Source: Candidatus Pacearchaeota archaeon (GTDB lineage Archaea > Nanobdellota > Nanobdellia > Pacearchaeales > GW2011-AR1). From it: a DNA stretch of 35,031 bases. Made by a program: the position numbers and the translations under genes. The DNA lies in contig JAFCEO010000003.1 in NCBI GenBank assembly GCA_017609085.1, positions 1 through 35,031 on the forward strand. Direction: 5' to 3'. The notes beneath the pieces are model-generated. The model made no database searches and was not told where the DNA came from. It was given only the letters and a program-made list of their open reading frames with translations. This document shows positions 9,751 to 17,638 of this stretch, in pieces; positions within the stretch are counted from its first letter, which is position 1; each line of letters starts with the position of its first letter.

Positions 9751-11265
9751 ATGCCAAAAAAAAGTTACGGAGTAGGAATTTTGATTTTTGTATTGTTTCT
9801 AAGTATTTCAATTGTTTCTGCTACAACAACAGTTTATGTCGATCCTTCTAATAGTATAATTAAGGCTGGGGAAAATGTTGTTATTAGTGTAGGAATTAAT
9901 ACTGATGAAAATATTTATGCGATGAGTTTCGATTTATTTTTTAATAACAGTGTTTTAGAGGCGATTAGTTCTAGCGAGGGAGGATTTTTAGGGAAAGATG
10001 GAAAAAATGTTTTAGTTGCTGTAAATAATATAGATAACACTGCAGGGAAATTTTCTTTTGCTGCAACAAGAAGCGGACAGGTTGGTGGTGTGATTGGAAG
10101 CGGGGCTGTTGCTAATATAACTTTTAAGGCCATCTCTAATTTGGGACAATCAAATTTAGTAATTAATAATGTTCAAATTTCAGGACCTAATCTAAATCCA
10201 ATTTCCTCTAATATTGTTAATGGCGTGATTACTATAAATAACCCACCAACAGCAAGTAATTTACAATTAATTCCATCACAACCAAAAACAACCGATAATC
10301 TGCAATCTACTTATAATTATTTTGATGCTGATGGGCACGCAGAATCTGGAACAGAAATAAAATGGTATAAAAATGGTGTTTTACAGTCAGCTTATGATAA
10401 TCTGAAAACTTTGCCAAGTTCTGCTACAAATAAGGGAGAAAAATGGTATTTCACTATTAGACCAAAAGATGGCATAAGTTTCGGAAGCTTACAGACCTCT
10501 CCAACAGTTACGATACAAAATTCCGCTCCTGTCTTACAATCTATTGGAAATAAAAATATAAATGAAGGACAACTTTTGCAATTTACAGTTTCTGCATCAG
10601 ATTCTGATAACGATGTCTTAACTTATACAGTTGACGGTCTGCCTCCAGGAGCATCTTTTGTCGGACAGCAGTTTTCATGGACTCCGACTTTTGATCAAGC
10701 AGGAGTTTATCAAGTTACATTTAATGTTAATGATGGCGAAGAAATTGATTCTGAAACAATAACAATAACTGTAAAAAATGTTGATAGAGCTCCTACAATA
10801 GATTGGTTTTCACCTTCTAGTTTGGTTTTATCTTTAAGAGAAGGTTTTTCATTATTGTTTAATCATACATCAAGCGATCTTGATGGAGATACATTAGATT
10901 ATTCTTGGAAACTTAACACTGTAGAAAAAGCAACGACTCAAGACTGGATATTTACTCCAAATGAGAATCAATGCGGCCAACACGAAGTAAAATTAGAGGT
11001 TAGTGATGGGCAACTTTTGGTATCTCAACTTTGGAGCGTTACAGTTAATTTAAGAGGTGATGTGGATTTGGATGGAGATGCTGATATTTTCGATCTAGCA
11101 TCTGTCGGTTTATCGTATAGGACACAAGAAGGAGATGAGGGGTGGAATGTTCAAGCAGATATCTTTCCAGGTCCAACGATGAATGGTGAGCCAGAAGGCG
11201 ACGGAAAAGTAGATATTTTTGATCTAGCAATGGTTGGTTTAAATTATGGAAGAAGTTGTTTTTGA
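9751..11265 (+). CDS. Cohesin-Ig-dockerin adaptor protein
   Basis: The ATG at 9751 gives 504 residues beginning MPKKSYGVGILIFVLF, a signal peptide ending near SIVSA. Residues ~24-160 are a cohesin: the strand motif YAMSFDLFFNNSVLEA, the GGFLGKDG loop, FAATRSGQVGGVIG and a final FKAIS strand. Two or three Ig-like domains follow, including a putative-Ig (cadherin-like) domain with the NEGQLLQFTVSASD and GLPPGASF signatures. A dockerin occupies ~435-502; its first loop is DVDLDGDADIFD, and its second repeat carries an insertion of about 12 residues before DGKVDIFD. Cohesin and dockerin on one chain make it a candidate adaptor scaffoldin that can bind a cohesin and receive another dockerin. The preferred start is based on TATA spacing; the TTG at 9736 would add five residues. 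Confidence 0.87.
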   Translation: MPKKSYGVGILIFVLFLSISIVSATTTVYVDPSNSIIKAGENVVISVGINTDENIYAMSFDLFFNNSVLEAISSSEGGFLGKDGKNVLVAVNNIDNTAGKFSFAATRSGQVGGVIGSGAVANITFKAISNLGQSNLVINNVQISGPNLNPISSNIVNGVITINNPPTASNLQLIPSQPKTTDNLQSTYNYFDADGHAESGTEIKWYKNGVLQSAYDNLKTLPSSATNKGEKWYFTIRPKDGISFGSLQTSPTVTIQNSAPVLQSIGNKNINEGQLLQFTVSASDSDNDVLTYTVDGLPPGASFVGQQFSWTPTFDQAGVYQVTFNVNDGEEIDSETITITVKNVDRAPTIDWFSPSSLVLSLREGFSLLFNHTSSDLDGDTLDYSWKLNTVEKATTQDWIFTPNENQCGQHEVKLEVSDGQLLVSQLWSVTVNLRGDVDLDGDADIFDLASVGLSYRTQEGDEGWNVQADIFPGPTMNGEPEGDGKVDIFDLAMVGLNYGRSCF

Positions 11266-11288
11266 TTAATTAAATTTGAATTTTAAAT

Positions 11289-12047
11289 ATGGAAAATAAA
11301 ATTTTAGCTTTACTAATTTTAATAGCAATAATTTTTATATCTACGAGTGGCTTAATTATTTGGCAGACAGGTTTTACAATTAAAGACTCTAATGAAGGAT
11401 ATAAAAATAATCTTAGGTTAGTCGGTCAAGAAGATAATAACCAAATCGCAATTGGCGATTTAAAAGACGACACAAAGATTACTGGAAATGCAATTAAAAT
11501 TAGTACAGACAGTAAAACATCCTTTATCTCTAGAAGTTCGGGAGGTGGTGGCGGTTCAAGCGGAGGAAGTAGTAGTTCAGATAGAGAGAAAGAAAATAAC
11601 GCAGCTTCAGAAGGAGAACAACAAGAAACATATCTTGTAGATATTTCAATCGATTCGTATTCTGGAAAGAAGGATGAGGAATTTATAATTAATGTTTATA
11701 TCAATACAGACAAGAAACTTTATGCTGTTGAGTTTGAATTAGACTATAATTCATCTATTTTAGAAACGTCTAAAGATAATATAACTAAAGGAGATTTTCT
11801 TAATAAAGATGGAACTGATACTTATGAAATTATAAAAACTGAAGAAGGAAAAATAATTTTTGCATCTACACGACTTGGTCAAACAGGAGGAGTTTCAGGA
11901 GAAGGTATTTTAGCTCAAATTAAATTTAAGGCAATTTCTGAAGGAGTCAGTCCTCTATCTTTAACTAATGTTAAAATAACTGATACAAGTTTAGAAGTCG
12001 ATAAATTTAAGGTCAATGTAGAAAATGGCAAAGTAACAATCTTTTAA
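11289..12047 (+). CDS. Membrane-anchored cohesin protein (anchoring scaffoldin)
   Basis: This is a 252-residue protein. An N-terminal hydrophobic helix (residues ~5-27, ALLILIAIIFISTSGLIIW) has no obvious cleavage site and is best read as a signal anchor that leaves the rest outside the cell. A low-complexity linker follows, with a Gly/Ser run at about residues 80-98. Residues ~114-252 are a single cohesin (LYAVEFELDYNSSILE, FLNKDGTDTY, FASTRLGQTGGVSGEGILAQIKFKA). There is no dockerin. It begins 23 nt after the previous stop, so it may be co-transcribed with it. By analogy with bacterial anchoring scaffoldins, it would tether dockerin-bearing partners to the cell surface. The anchor assignment is inference; a cleaved signal peptide would make it a free cohesin. 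Confidence 0.85.
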   Translation: MENKILALLILIAIIFISTSGLIIWQTGFTIKDSNEGYKNNLRLVGQEDNNQIAIGDLKDDTKITGNAIKISTDSKTSFISRSSGGGGGSSGGSSSSDREKENNAASEGEQQETYLVDISIDSYSGKKDEEFIINVYINTDKKLYAVEFELDYNSSILETSKDNITKGDFLNKDGTDTYEIIKTEEGKIIFASTRLGQTGGVSGEGILAQIKFKAISEGVSPLSLTNVKITDTSLEVDKFKVNVENGKVTIF

Positions 12048-12074
12048 TAAAATATCTTTTGAATTAAAATAATC

Positions 12075-12082
12075 TTTAAATA
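12075..12082 (+). promoter_or_regulatory. TATA box deciding the 12104 start
   Basis: The tttaaata element is centred about 25 nt before the ATG at 12104 and only about 10 nt before the ATG at 12089, so the downstream ATG is the better start for a leaderless mRNA. Confidence 0.5.
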
Positions 12083-12103
12083 TGGTAAATGATAAGTAAA
12101 AAA

Positions 12104-15100
12104 ATGAAAAAAAAGATGAAGAGTTTAAGCTTCGCGATATTTTTGATATTAATCTCTCTATTGTTTCTCAATTTAACTTTGGCAATAAATTCTAAAGAGC
12201 TTGCTTTGAAATTGAACAGACTCGAGTTGATAGATGGGGATGTAAATGCTGACGGTAAAGTCGATATTTTTGACCTAGCCGCAATAGGATTATATTATAA
12301 TACAGATGAGAACAACGAAAATTGGAATTGGAAAGTAGATATAGCCAACACTGTTGGAGAAATAGATATTTTTGATTTAGCTGAAGTTGGCTTAAATTAT
12401 GGGAAAATTTATGCTCAGACTATTGAGGACCCTGTTTTTGTTTCTCCTTCAATTAAGAATGTAACAAAGGGCAAGGAGTTTTTAATTAATATTAATATAT
12501 CAACCCCTGCTGATGTTTATGCTGTTGATTTTATTTTAAGTTTTAATAACGAAATAATTACAGCTTTAAATGTAACAGAAGGCAGCTTCTTAAAAAAAGA
12601 TGGTGTTGCAACCTATCCTGTCATTAATATAGATAATTCAGCTGGAAGAATAGAATTTGCAAACACAAGACTTGGAACAACCAACCCTGTTTCAGGAGAA
12701 GGAATCTTAGCTCAGATTAAGTTTAGATCCACTAATCTAGGAGCGAGTGATTTGGATTTTGTTGAACTTACTTTAGTTGATCCTAATTTAAATGATATTT
12801 TGAATGTTTCCACAATAGATGGAGAGATAAATGTAATTCCAGGAGAATCTCCTTCGATTGTAAGTTATGGTGTTGACAATCTTTATATATCTCCAAATGG
12901 CGATGGTATTAAGGATAGTGTAACTTTTAATTTGAAATTTTCAGAAAAAGTGAATTATAAAATCGAGATTATTAATGCAGATGGAGACACAGTTAAAGAG
13001 TGGACGGGTTACGGGGTAGATTCTGGACAGAAAACCTGGAATGGTATGGTTGAAGGAACTGCTGTAGAGGGAATTTATACAATAAAAGTAACATTAAAAG
13101 ATGAAGACGGAAACGAAGTTATAGACGAATCAAAGACAATTATAGTTGATGTTACTTCTCCAATTATAAGCGATATATCTAAAGTTCCAGAACCTTCTTA
13201 TAATAACAATGATGTAATTTTAAGTGCTAATGTTGTAGATAAAAATATAGATAAAGTATGGCTTGAAAGCGATTTTGAAAAAGCAGGTATTTTGAAAAAT
13301 TATACATTAACTTCAAGTAGCAAATACAGCTATTTAATCTCAGCTGAATATTTAAAAAATCAACAAATTGTTTCTTACAAATTTCACGCTCTAGATTTAG
13401 CTGGCAATGATGTAGAAAGTAATATGCTTTCTTTTAAAGTTCAGAATAGGAAACCTTCTTTGTCCATTCCTAATCAAGAAACAGACGAGGACGTCAAACC
13501 TTCCTTAATCGATTTAAACACTTATTCCGGCGATGAAGATAATGATGAGCTAACTTTTGAGATTTTGAGTCAATCAAATCCAACTTTAATTTCTTGTTCA
13601 ATTTATAGTCATTATATCGATTGCTCAACTCCTGCTTCAAATCAACATGGTATTTCAGAAATTATGGTAAAGGTTTCTGATGGAATAGAAAGTGTAACTG
13701 ATAGTTTTTTTATGGTCGTTAATTCTATAAATGATTTGCCAATAGCAAATGACGATTCTGCTATAACAAATGAAGATACATCTGTTATAATAGATGTTTT
13801 AGCTAATGATTATGATGTTGAAGGTCCAGTCAGCTTAGATGCAATCACAATTCAACCAGCTCATGGGACAGCAGTAATTAATGATGACAAGATAGATTAT
13901 ACTCCTGACCAAAATTATAACGGTCAAGATAGTTTTGAGTATAAGATTAGAGATTTTAGTGATGCAACAGCTACAGCTACTGTTACAATAACAGTAAATC
14001 CAGTAAATGACGCTCCTGTCGCTAATGACGACTCTGTTACAATAGACGAAGATAATTCAGTTTTAGTAAACGTTTTAGCTAATGATTATGATGTCGAAAA
14101 AGATAGTTTAACAATAAGAATAATTGGCGAACCAAGCCATGGTTTAGCTAACATACAAAATAATAATATACATTATACTCCTAATTTAAATTATTTTGGA
14201 GCAGATGTGGTAGAATATGAAGTTAGTGATGGTCAACTTACAGCTACAGCTACTGTTACAATAACAGTAAATCCAATAAACGACGCTCCTGTAATTGATG
14301 ATTATTTCCCATTAGAGAATCCAACTATTCAAGAAAAACAAAGTCAGAAATTTAATATCGCAGTTTCAGATGTAGATGACACTGATTTAGAAATTAAATG
14401 GTATCTCGATGGGAAAGAGATTAAGACTGGAAATAGTTACGAATTTTTGAGCGATTGTAATTCTCAAGGAACATATGAGGTTAAAGCGGTAGTTAATGAC
14501 GGGAAACTTACTGACGAGCATATTTGGCAGTTAACAGTAGAAGATGTTTGCTCCAGAATTTATTTAAAATCCGGAAATAATATCTTCTCATTGCCAAGAA
14601 ATGAGCAGAAAAGCTTTAACGAGTTGAATACAGATTGTAATGTTGTTGTAGAAAATGGAAGGGCAGACTTAGCTTATTATAAACCAAGCGGGGCAAATAT
14701 TAGCACAATTAATTACAATTTCGTTGGTTTAGATGAAACCTTATATCCTGGACAAGGTTATTTTATTAAAGTGGAGAATGACTGCTATGTTGAAATGTTT
14801 GGAGAGAAAATTGAAACGAAGGACTTAGGTTATCTTGGAACAAAAGAACTAAAAGAAGGATGGAATCTTGTGGGGGCACCTACAGATTTAACAGTTTTCA
14901 GCAGAGGAAATTGTATTTTATTTAACAATGTTGGAATACTTAAATATGGGTATGATGTTGCCAGTTGTAATGAAGTTGAAGGATACAATGGAGGATATTC
15001 AAATTGCACTATTAAAAACGGAATAAGTAGGTGCAGATGTGAGGTAGATAATTTTGAACCTGGTTTTGGTTATTGGATAAGGACTGCTAACGATTGTGTT

Positions 15101-15109
15101 TTAGGTTAA
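12104..15109 (+). CDS. Large dockerin-cohesin-FlgD/Ig-tandem-95 surface protein
   Basis: The ATG at 12104 gives about 1001 residues with a signal peptide (MKKKMKSLSFAIFLILISLLFL). Module order is: dockerin ~44-105 (DVNADGKVDIFD, then a degenerate second loop), cohesin ~110-250 (VYAVDFILSFNNEI, SFLKKDG, ANTRLGTTNPVSGEGILAQIKF), an FlgD-like Ig domain ~255-350 (ISPNGDGIKDSVTF), an Ig-like domain, two or three cadherin/tandem-95 repeats ~455-725 (IDVLANDYDVE, YTPDQNYNGQDSFEY), and a Cys-containing C-terminal domain with paired GNNIFSLP/PGQGYF and GWNLVGAP/PGFGYW halves. The N-terminal dockerin is unusual; bacterial dockerins are mostly C-terminal. Like the 9751 product, it can in principle bind and be bound, so it may extend or branch an assembly. 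An in-frame ATG at 12089 would add five residues. Confidence 0.87.
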   Translation: MKKKMKSLSFAIFLILISLLFLNLTLAINSKELALKLNRLELIDGDVNADGKVDIFDLAAIGLYYNTDENNENWNWKVDIANTVGEIDIFDLAEVGLNYGKIYAQTIEDPVFVSPSIKNVTKGKEFLININISTPADVYAVDFILSFNNEIITALNVTEGSFLKKDGVATYPVINIDNSAGRIEFANTRLGTTNPVSGEGILAQIKFRSTNLGASDLDFVELTLVDPNLNDILNVSTIDGEINVIPGESPSIVSYGVDNLYISPNGDGIKDSVTFNLKFSEKVNYKIEIINADGDTVKEWTGYGVDSGQKTWNGMVEGTAVEGIYTIKVTLKDEDGNEVIDESKTIIVDVTSPIISDISKVPEPSYNNNDVILSANVVDKNIDKVWLESDFEKAGILKNYTLTSSSKYSYLISAEYLKNQQIVSYKFHALDLAGNDVESNMLSFKVQNRKPSLSIPNQETDEDVKPSLIDLNTYSGDEDNDELTFEILSQSNPTLISCSIYSHYIDCSTPASNQHGISEIMVKVSDGIESVTDSFFMVVNSINDLPIANDDSAITNEDTSVIIDVLANDYDVEGPVSLDAITIQPAHGTAVINDDKIDYTPDQNYNGQDSFEYKIRDFSDATATATVTITVNPVNDAPVANDDSVTIDEDNSVLVNVLANDYDVEKDSLTIRIIGEPSHGLANIQNNNIHYTPNLNYFGADVVEYEVSDGQLTATATVTITVNPINDAPVIDDYFPLENPTIQEKQSQKFNIAVSDVDDTDLEIKWYLDGKEIKTGNSYEFLSDCNSQGTYEVKAVVNDGKLTDEHIWQLTVEDVCSRIYLKSGNNIFSLPRNEQKSFNELNTDCNVVVENGRADLAYYKPSGANISTINYNFVGLDETLYPGQGYFIKVENDCYVEMFGEKIETKDLGYLGTKELKEGWNLVGAPTDLTVFSRGNCILFNNVGILKYGYDVASCNEVEGYNGGYSNCTIKNGISRCRCEVDNFEPGFGYWIRTANDCVLG
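13796..14292 (+). repeat. Tandem intragenic repeat (tandem-95 modules)
   Basis: Two copies of a module of about 91 codons sit in tandem. The segment 13967-14019 recurs at 14240-14292 with only two differences in 53 nt, and the 23-nt segment at 13796 recurs exactly at 14072. Identity is highest at module edges, which suggests recent duplication or gene conversion within the 12104 gene. Confidence 0.8.
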
Positions 15110-15187
15110 AGATTAATTTTATATAATAAAGAATACAAATCTTTATAAAGTGTTGTTATTTTAGAATTACTACAATACTCTATTAAA

Positions 15188-15793
15188 ATGGTAAAAGGAA
15201 AGAAAGCAAGTTTATTTCAGAGAGTATTTATGGGAATTGGGAGATATGTCGCTCTTGGAAGTGTAATGGGAGCATCTACAAATTTGACAGGATGTTTTTG
15301 TCCAAATTATAAACCTATTCCAGAAGATATTACAAAACAGAAATACTTATATGAAGGACCTTTTAATTATGCAGCTGAACTTGATTGTAAATGTAGGGAA
15401 TACAGCAAGCAAGGAAAAATTCTTGAAGATCTTTTAACAAGGGGTGCATGGACCTTAGCTGTTTTAAACGGAGCCGGAAAAGCTGTTACTTCAGGAGGAT
15501 TAGAGGTTGTTGCAGGTGAAAATGGAAAGAATTTTGCTTTATATGTTTTTGATGGAACTTATGGAGGAAGAACATTTAACGAAGTAATTGATAAATTTCT
15601 TCAAGGAGAGTTTGGAGAAGGAGTAGAGAGCGCGTATAATGAAGAAGATAGTGCATTTGGAGGATATGGAAAAATTATCTTAGTAGGAGGTTCAATTGCT
15701 ATGCCTTTAGTTTTATCTGTAGGAGGGCACGGCCACCACCATCACGGAGCAGCTTCGATAGGTCCAGGTCCGACTCCTGCTGACCCATTTTAA
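15188..15793 (+). CDS. Hypothetical lipoprotein-like protein with His-rich tail
   Basis: This 201-residue protein is not recognised. The N-terminus is basic then hydrophobic (residues ~10-35) and ends in LTGC at 33-36, a good lipobox, so the protein may be lipid-anchored at Cys36. Four further cysteines occur by residue 70 (CFC near 36-38, CKC near 67-69). A Gly/Ala-rich hydrophobic segment lies at ~162-182, followed by HGHHHHG and a Pro-rich end. The His cluster could bind a metal such as Ni, Zn or Cu, but nothing else supports this. It follows the cohesin/dockerin genes in the same orientation, after a 78-nt gap with a TATA-like ctttataaag at 15141-15150, so it probably has its own promoter. 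The coding call is supported by the promoter, the long open frame and the N-terminal features. Confidence 0.65.
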   Translation: MVKGKKASLFQRVFMGIGRYVALGSVMGASTNLTGCFCPNYKPIPEDITKQKYLYEGPFNYAAELDCKCREYSKQGKILEDLLTRGAWTLAVLNGAGKAVTSGGLEVVAGENGKNFALYVFDGTYGGRTFNEVIDKFLQGEFGEGVESAYNEEDSAFGGYGKIILVGGSIAMPLVLSVGGHGHHHHGAASIGPGPTPADPF

Positions 15794-15828
15794 TTTAAAT
15801 TAAAAATGAATGTTTGTTAAGAAAAACC

Positions 15829-15838
15829 TTTTTATATT
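15829..15838 (+). promoter_or_regulatory. TATA box of gatD
   Basis: The tttttatatt element is centred 25 nt before the gatD ATG at 15858. No Shine-Dalgarno site is present, which fits a leaderless message. Confidence 0.55.
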
Positions 15839-15857
15839 CTCTGCTCTTTAATTTTTC

Positions 15858-17135
15858 ATGAAAAAGTTAAAAGCAGGAGTAGGTGATGAAGTTCTTGTAG
15901 AAACACATACAAAACAAGAGAGAGGAATCTTGCTTAAGAGTTACGAACAAGGAATTATTTTATTAAAGTTAAAATCAGGTTATAATATTGGAATAAGGAA
16001 GAGGGATGTTAAATTTATTAAAGTTTTGAAGAAAGTAAAAGAAAAGAAAGAAGACAACAAAATAAAGATGAGTGGGAAACCTATTATAAAATTTATTTTA
16101 ACAGGAGGTACAATTTCTTCATCCTTGGATGTTGGGACCGGAGCTGTAAAATGGTTGACTTCTCCTTCTCAATTATTTAGATTTTACCCTAAAATGTTTG
16201 ATAAGGTCGATGTAAAACTTGATAATCCTTTTATGAAAGCCAGTGAGAATATGGATGGAAAAGACTGGATTAGATTAGCAAAAATGACGGCCAAAGCCTT
16301 AGTTGATAATAATATTAAAGGAGTTATAATAAGTCATGGAACTGATTTTTTGCATTATACAAGTGCAGCTCTATCGTTTATGCTTAGAAATTTAAACAAA
16401 CCTGTTATTCTAACTTACTCGCAGAGGAGCACAGATAGGGGCTCTTCAGACGCGCAGCTTAACTTACAATGTTCCTCACAAGTGGCTTTATCAGATATAG
16501 CTGAAGTTATGTTAGTAGGTCATGCGAATATGAATGATAATTTTTGTTTTGCGCTGAGAGGAACAAAATGTAGGAAAATGCATACATCAAGAAGAGATAC
16601 TTTTAGGCCAATAAATTGTAGACCTATAGCTAAAGTTTGGCCCGATAAACTTAAAATTATTTCCGAGTTCAATAAGAGAAATAAAAACAGAGTACAATTA
16701 GACGCTGTTTTTGAAGATAAAGTCGCTTTAATAAAATTCTATCCTGGTCAGGATCCAAAAATACTTGATTTTTATTTAAAGCAAGGATATAAAGGGTTGG
16801 TTATAGAAATGTCTGGGCTTGGGCATGTTATTACCGAAGGAAAAAATAATTGGATTCCAAAACTAAAAGAATTGATAAACAAGGGAGTGGTTGTTTGCGC
16901 TGCTCCTCAAACTCTTTATGGCAGATTAGACCCTTATGTCTATTCTCCAGGAAGAGAATTAGAAAAAATAGGAATTATTTATTTGGAAGATATATTGCCA
17001 GAAACCGCTTTTGTTAAACTAGGATGGGTTTTGGGACACAAGTCTTGGAGAACACAAGATAAAATTAAAGAAGTGATGTTAAAGAACATTGCTGGAGAAT
17101 TTAATAAGAGATTAGGAAGAGAATTTTTAAATTAA
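15858..17135 (+). CDS. gatD: Glutamyl-tRNA(Gln) amidotransferase subunit D
   Basis: GatD is the asparaginase-like subunit of the archaeal GatDE amidotransferase. It releases ammonia from Gln (or Asn), which GatE uses to convert Glu-tRNA(Gln) to Gln-tRNA(Gln) in the cytoplasm. At 425 residues it has the family length. Residues 1-60 form the GatD N-terminal beta-barrel (GDEVLVETHTKQERGILLKSYE), which separates it from plain type I asparaginases. Catalytic signatures are intact: TGGT at 82-85, HGTD at 160-163, and Lys237 in GTKCRKMHTSRRDTF. GatE is not in the window, so it is encoded elsewhere. The gene faces the RNase P RNA gene tail to tail. Confidence 0.95.
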   Translation: MKKLKAGVGDEVLVETHTKQERGILLKSYEQGIILLKLKSGYNIGIRKRDVKFIKVLKKVKEKKEDNKIKMSGKPIIKFILTGGTISSSLDVGTGAVKWLTSPSQLFRFYPKMFDKVDVKLDNPFMKASENMDGKDWIRLAKMTAKALVDNNIKGVIISHGTDFLHYTSAALSFMLRNLNKPVILTYSQRSTDRGSSDAQLNLQCSSQVALSDIAEVMLVGHANMNDNFCFALRGTKCRKMHTSRRDTFRPINCRPIAKVWPDKLKIISEFNKRNKNRVQLDAVFEDKVALIKFYPGQDPKILDFYLKQGYKGLVIEMSGLGHVITEGKNNWIPKLKELINKGVVVCAAPQTLYGRLDPYVYSPGRELEKIGIIYLEDILPETAFVKLGWVLGHKSWRTQDKIKEVMLKNIAGEFNKRLGREFLN

Positions 17136-17165
17136 GGGATATTTAGTTTATTTTTATAAAACTTT

Positions 17166-17571
17166 GTAAGCAGGGATAGGCCACCTTCTGTCAATCTTCG
17201 TCTTTTTGAAGACGAACAGATTGTGCTAACATTCTACTACGCGGCTTTTTAGTTAGTTTTAGCCTTGCATCAGCCAAGATGCCGATGTCTATGTGTTTTT
17301 AGACATCCCGAATTCATGTTATGAATTCGGCGTTTCATCAAATCTTCTGCTTCAAAGTTCTTCGCATGATTCATTACTCAGCAGAAGCTGTGTCGTTTCT
17401 GTGGCAGAGCTTTGCCTCACGGCAATCATCTTTCGATGATGGCCCAACCATAAAGGTTGATAAGGTTATATCCCTTATGATGGATGGACCTTCCTCAGAA
17501 CTCGATGTTGATTCATTTACAACATCTTGCCATTTTATGGCTGAGTTCCGAAAGTTAGCCACCCTGCTTAC
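17166..17571 (-). ncRNA. rnpB: RNase P RNA, archaeal type
   Basis: This is the catalytic RNA that matures tRNA 5' ends. Read on the minus strand, the ends form a perfect 10-bp P1 (GTAAGCAGGG at 17571-17562 with CCCTGCTTAC at 17175-17166). CR-I GAGGAAGGTCC lies at 17496-17486. CR-IV CACAGAAACGAC lies at 17403-17392. The CR-V region has AGAATGTTAGCAC (17235-17223) and ACAGAAGGTGGCC (17191-17179). GGUCCAUC (17490-17483) pairs with GGUGGCC (17185-17179) to form P4 with the universally conserved bulged U. Internal hairpins are visible, for example at 17285-17308 and 17309-17331. The length of about 406 nt fits the archaeal family. The protein partner Pop5 is encoded at 33579-33824. This RNA fills the otherwise gene-free stretch 17136-17638. 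Confidence 0.93.
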
Positions 17572-17590
17572 AATAACAAAAAGAAATAAA

Positions 17591-17600
17591 GATTTTTAAA
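17591..17600 (-). promoter_or_regulatory. TATA box of the RNase P RNA gene
   Basis: On the minus strand tttaaaaatc is centred 25 nt upstream of the P1-defined 5' end at 17571, in the gap after the nrdJ stop. The RNA therefore probably has its own promoter rather than being processed from nrdJ read-through. Confidence 0.6.
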
Positions 17601-17638
17601 TTTTCCTCTTCTCCTTTATAATTTTAAGTTTCATTTTC

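Noticed and set aside
1699-15109. True cellulosome with glycoside hydrolases
   Set aside because: No glycoside hydrolase domain or carbohydrate esterase motif was recognised in any product of the locus.
15858-17135. Type I L-asparaginase rather than GatD
   Set aside because: The GatD-specific N-terminal domain and GTKCRKMHTSRRDTF segment are present.
17285-17331. Two strong hairpins that look like terminators or an inverted-repeat element
   Set aside because: They are helices inside the RNase P RNA, with no poly-T tract directly after them.
17321-17599. ORF of 92 codons on + and an overlapping ORF of 62 codons on -
   Set aside because: Both lie across the RNase P RNA; their peptides look like nothing known and the conserved RNA elements explain the sequence.
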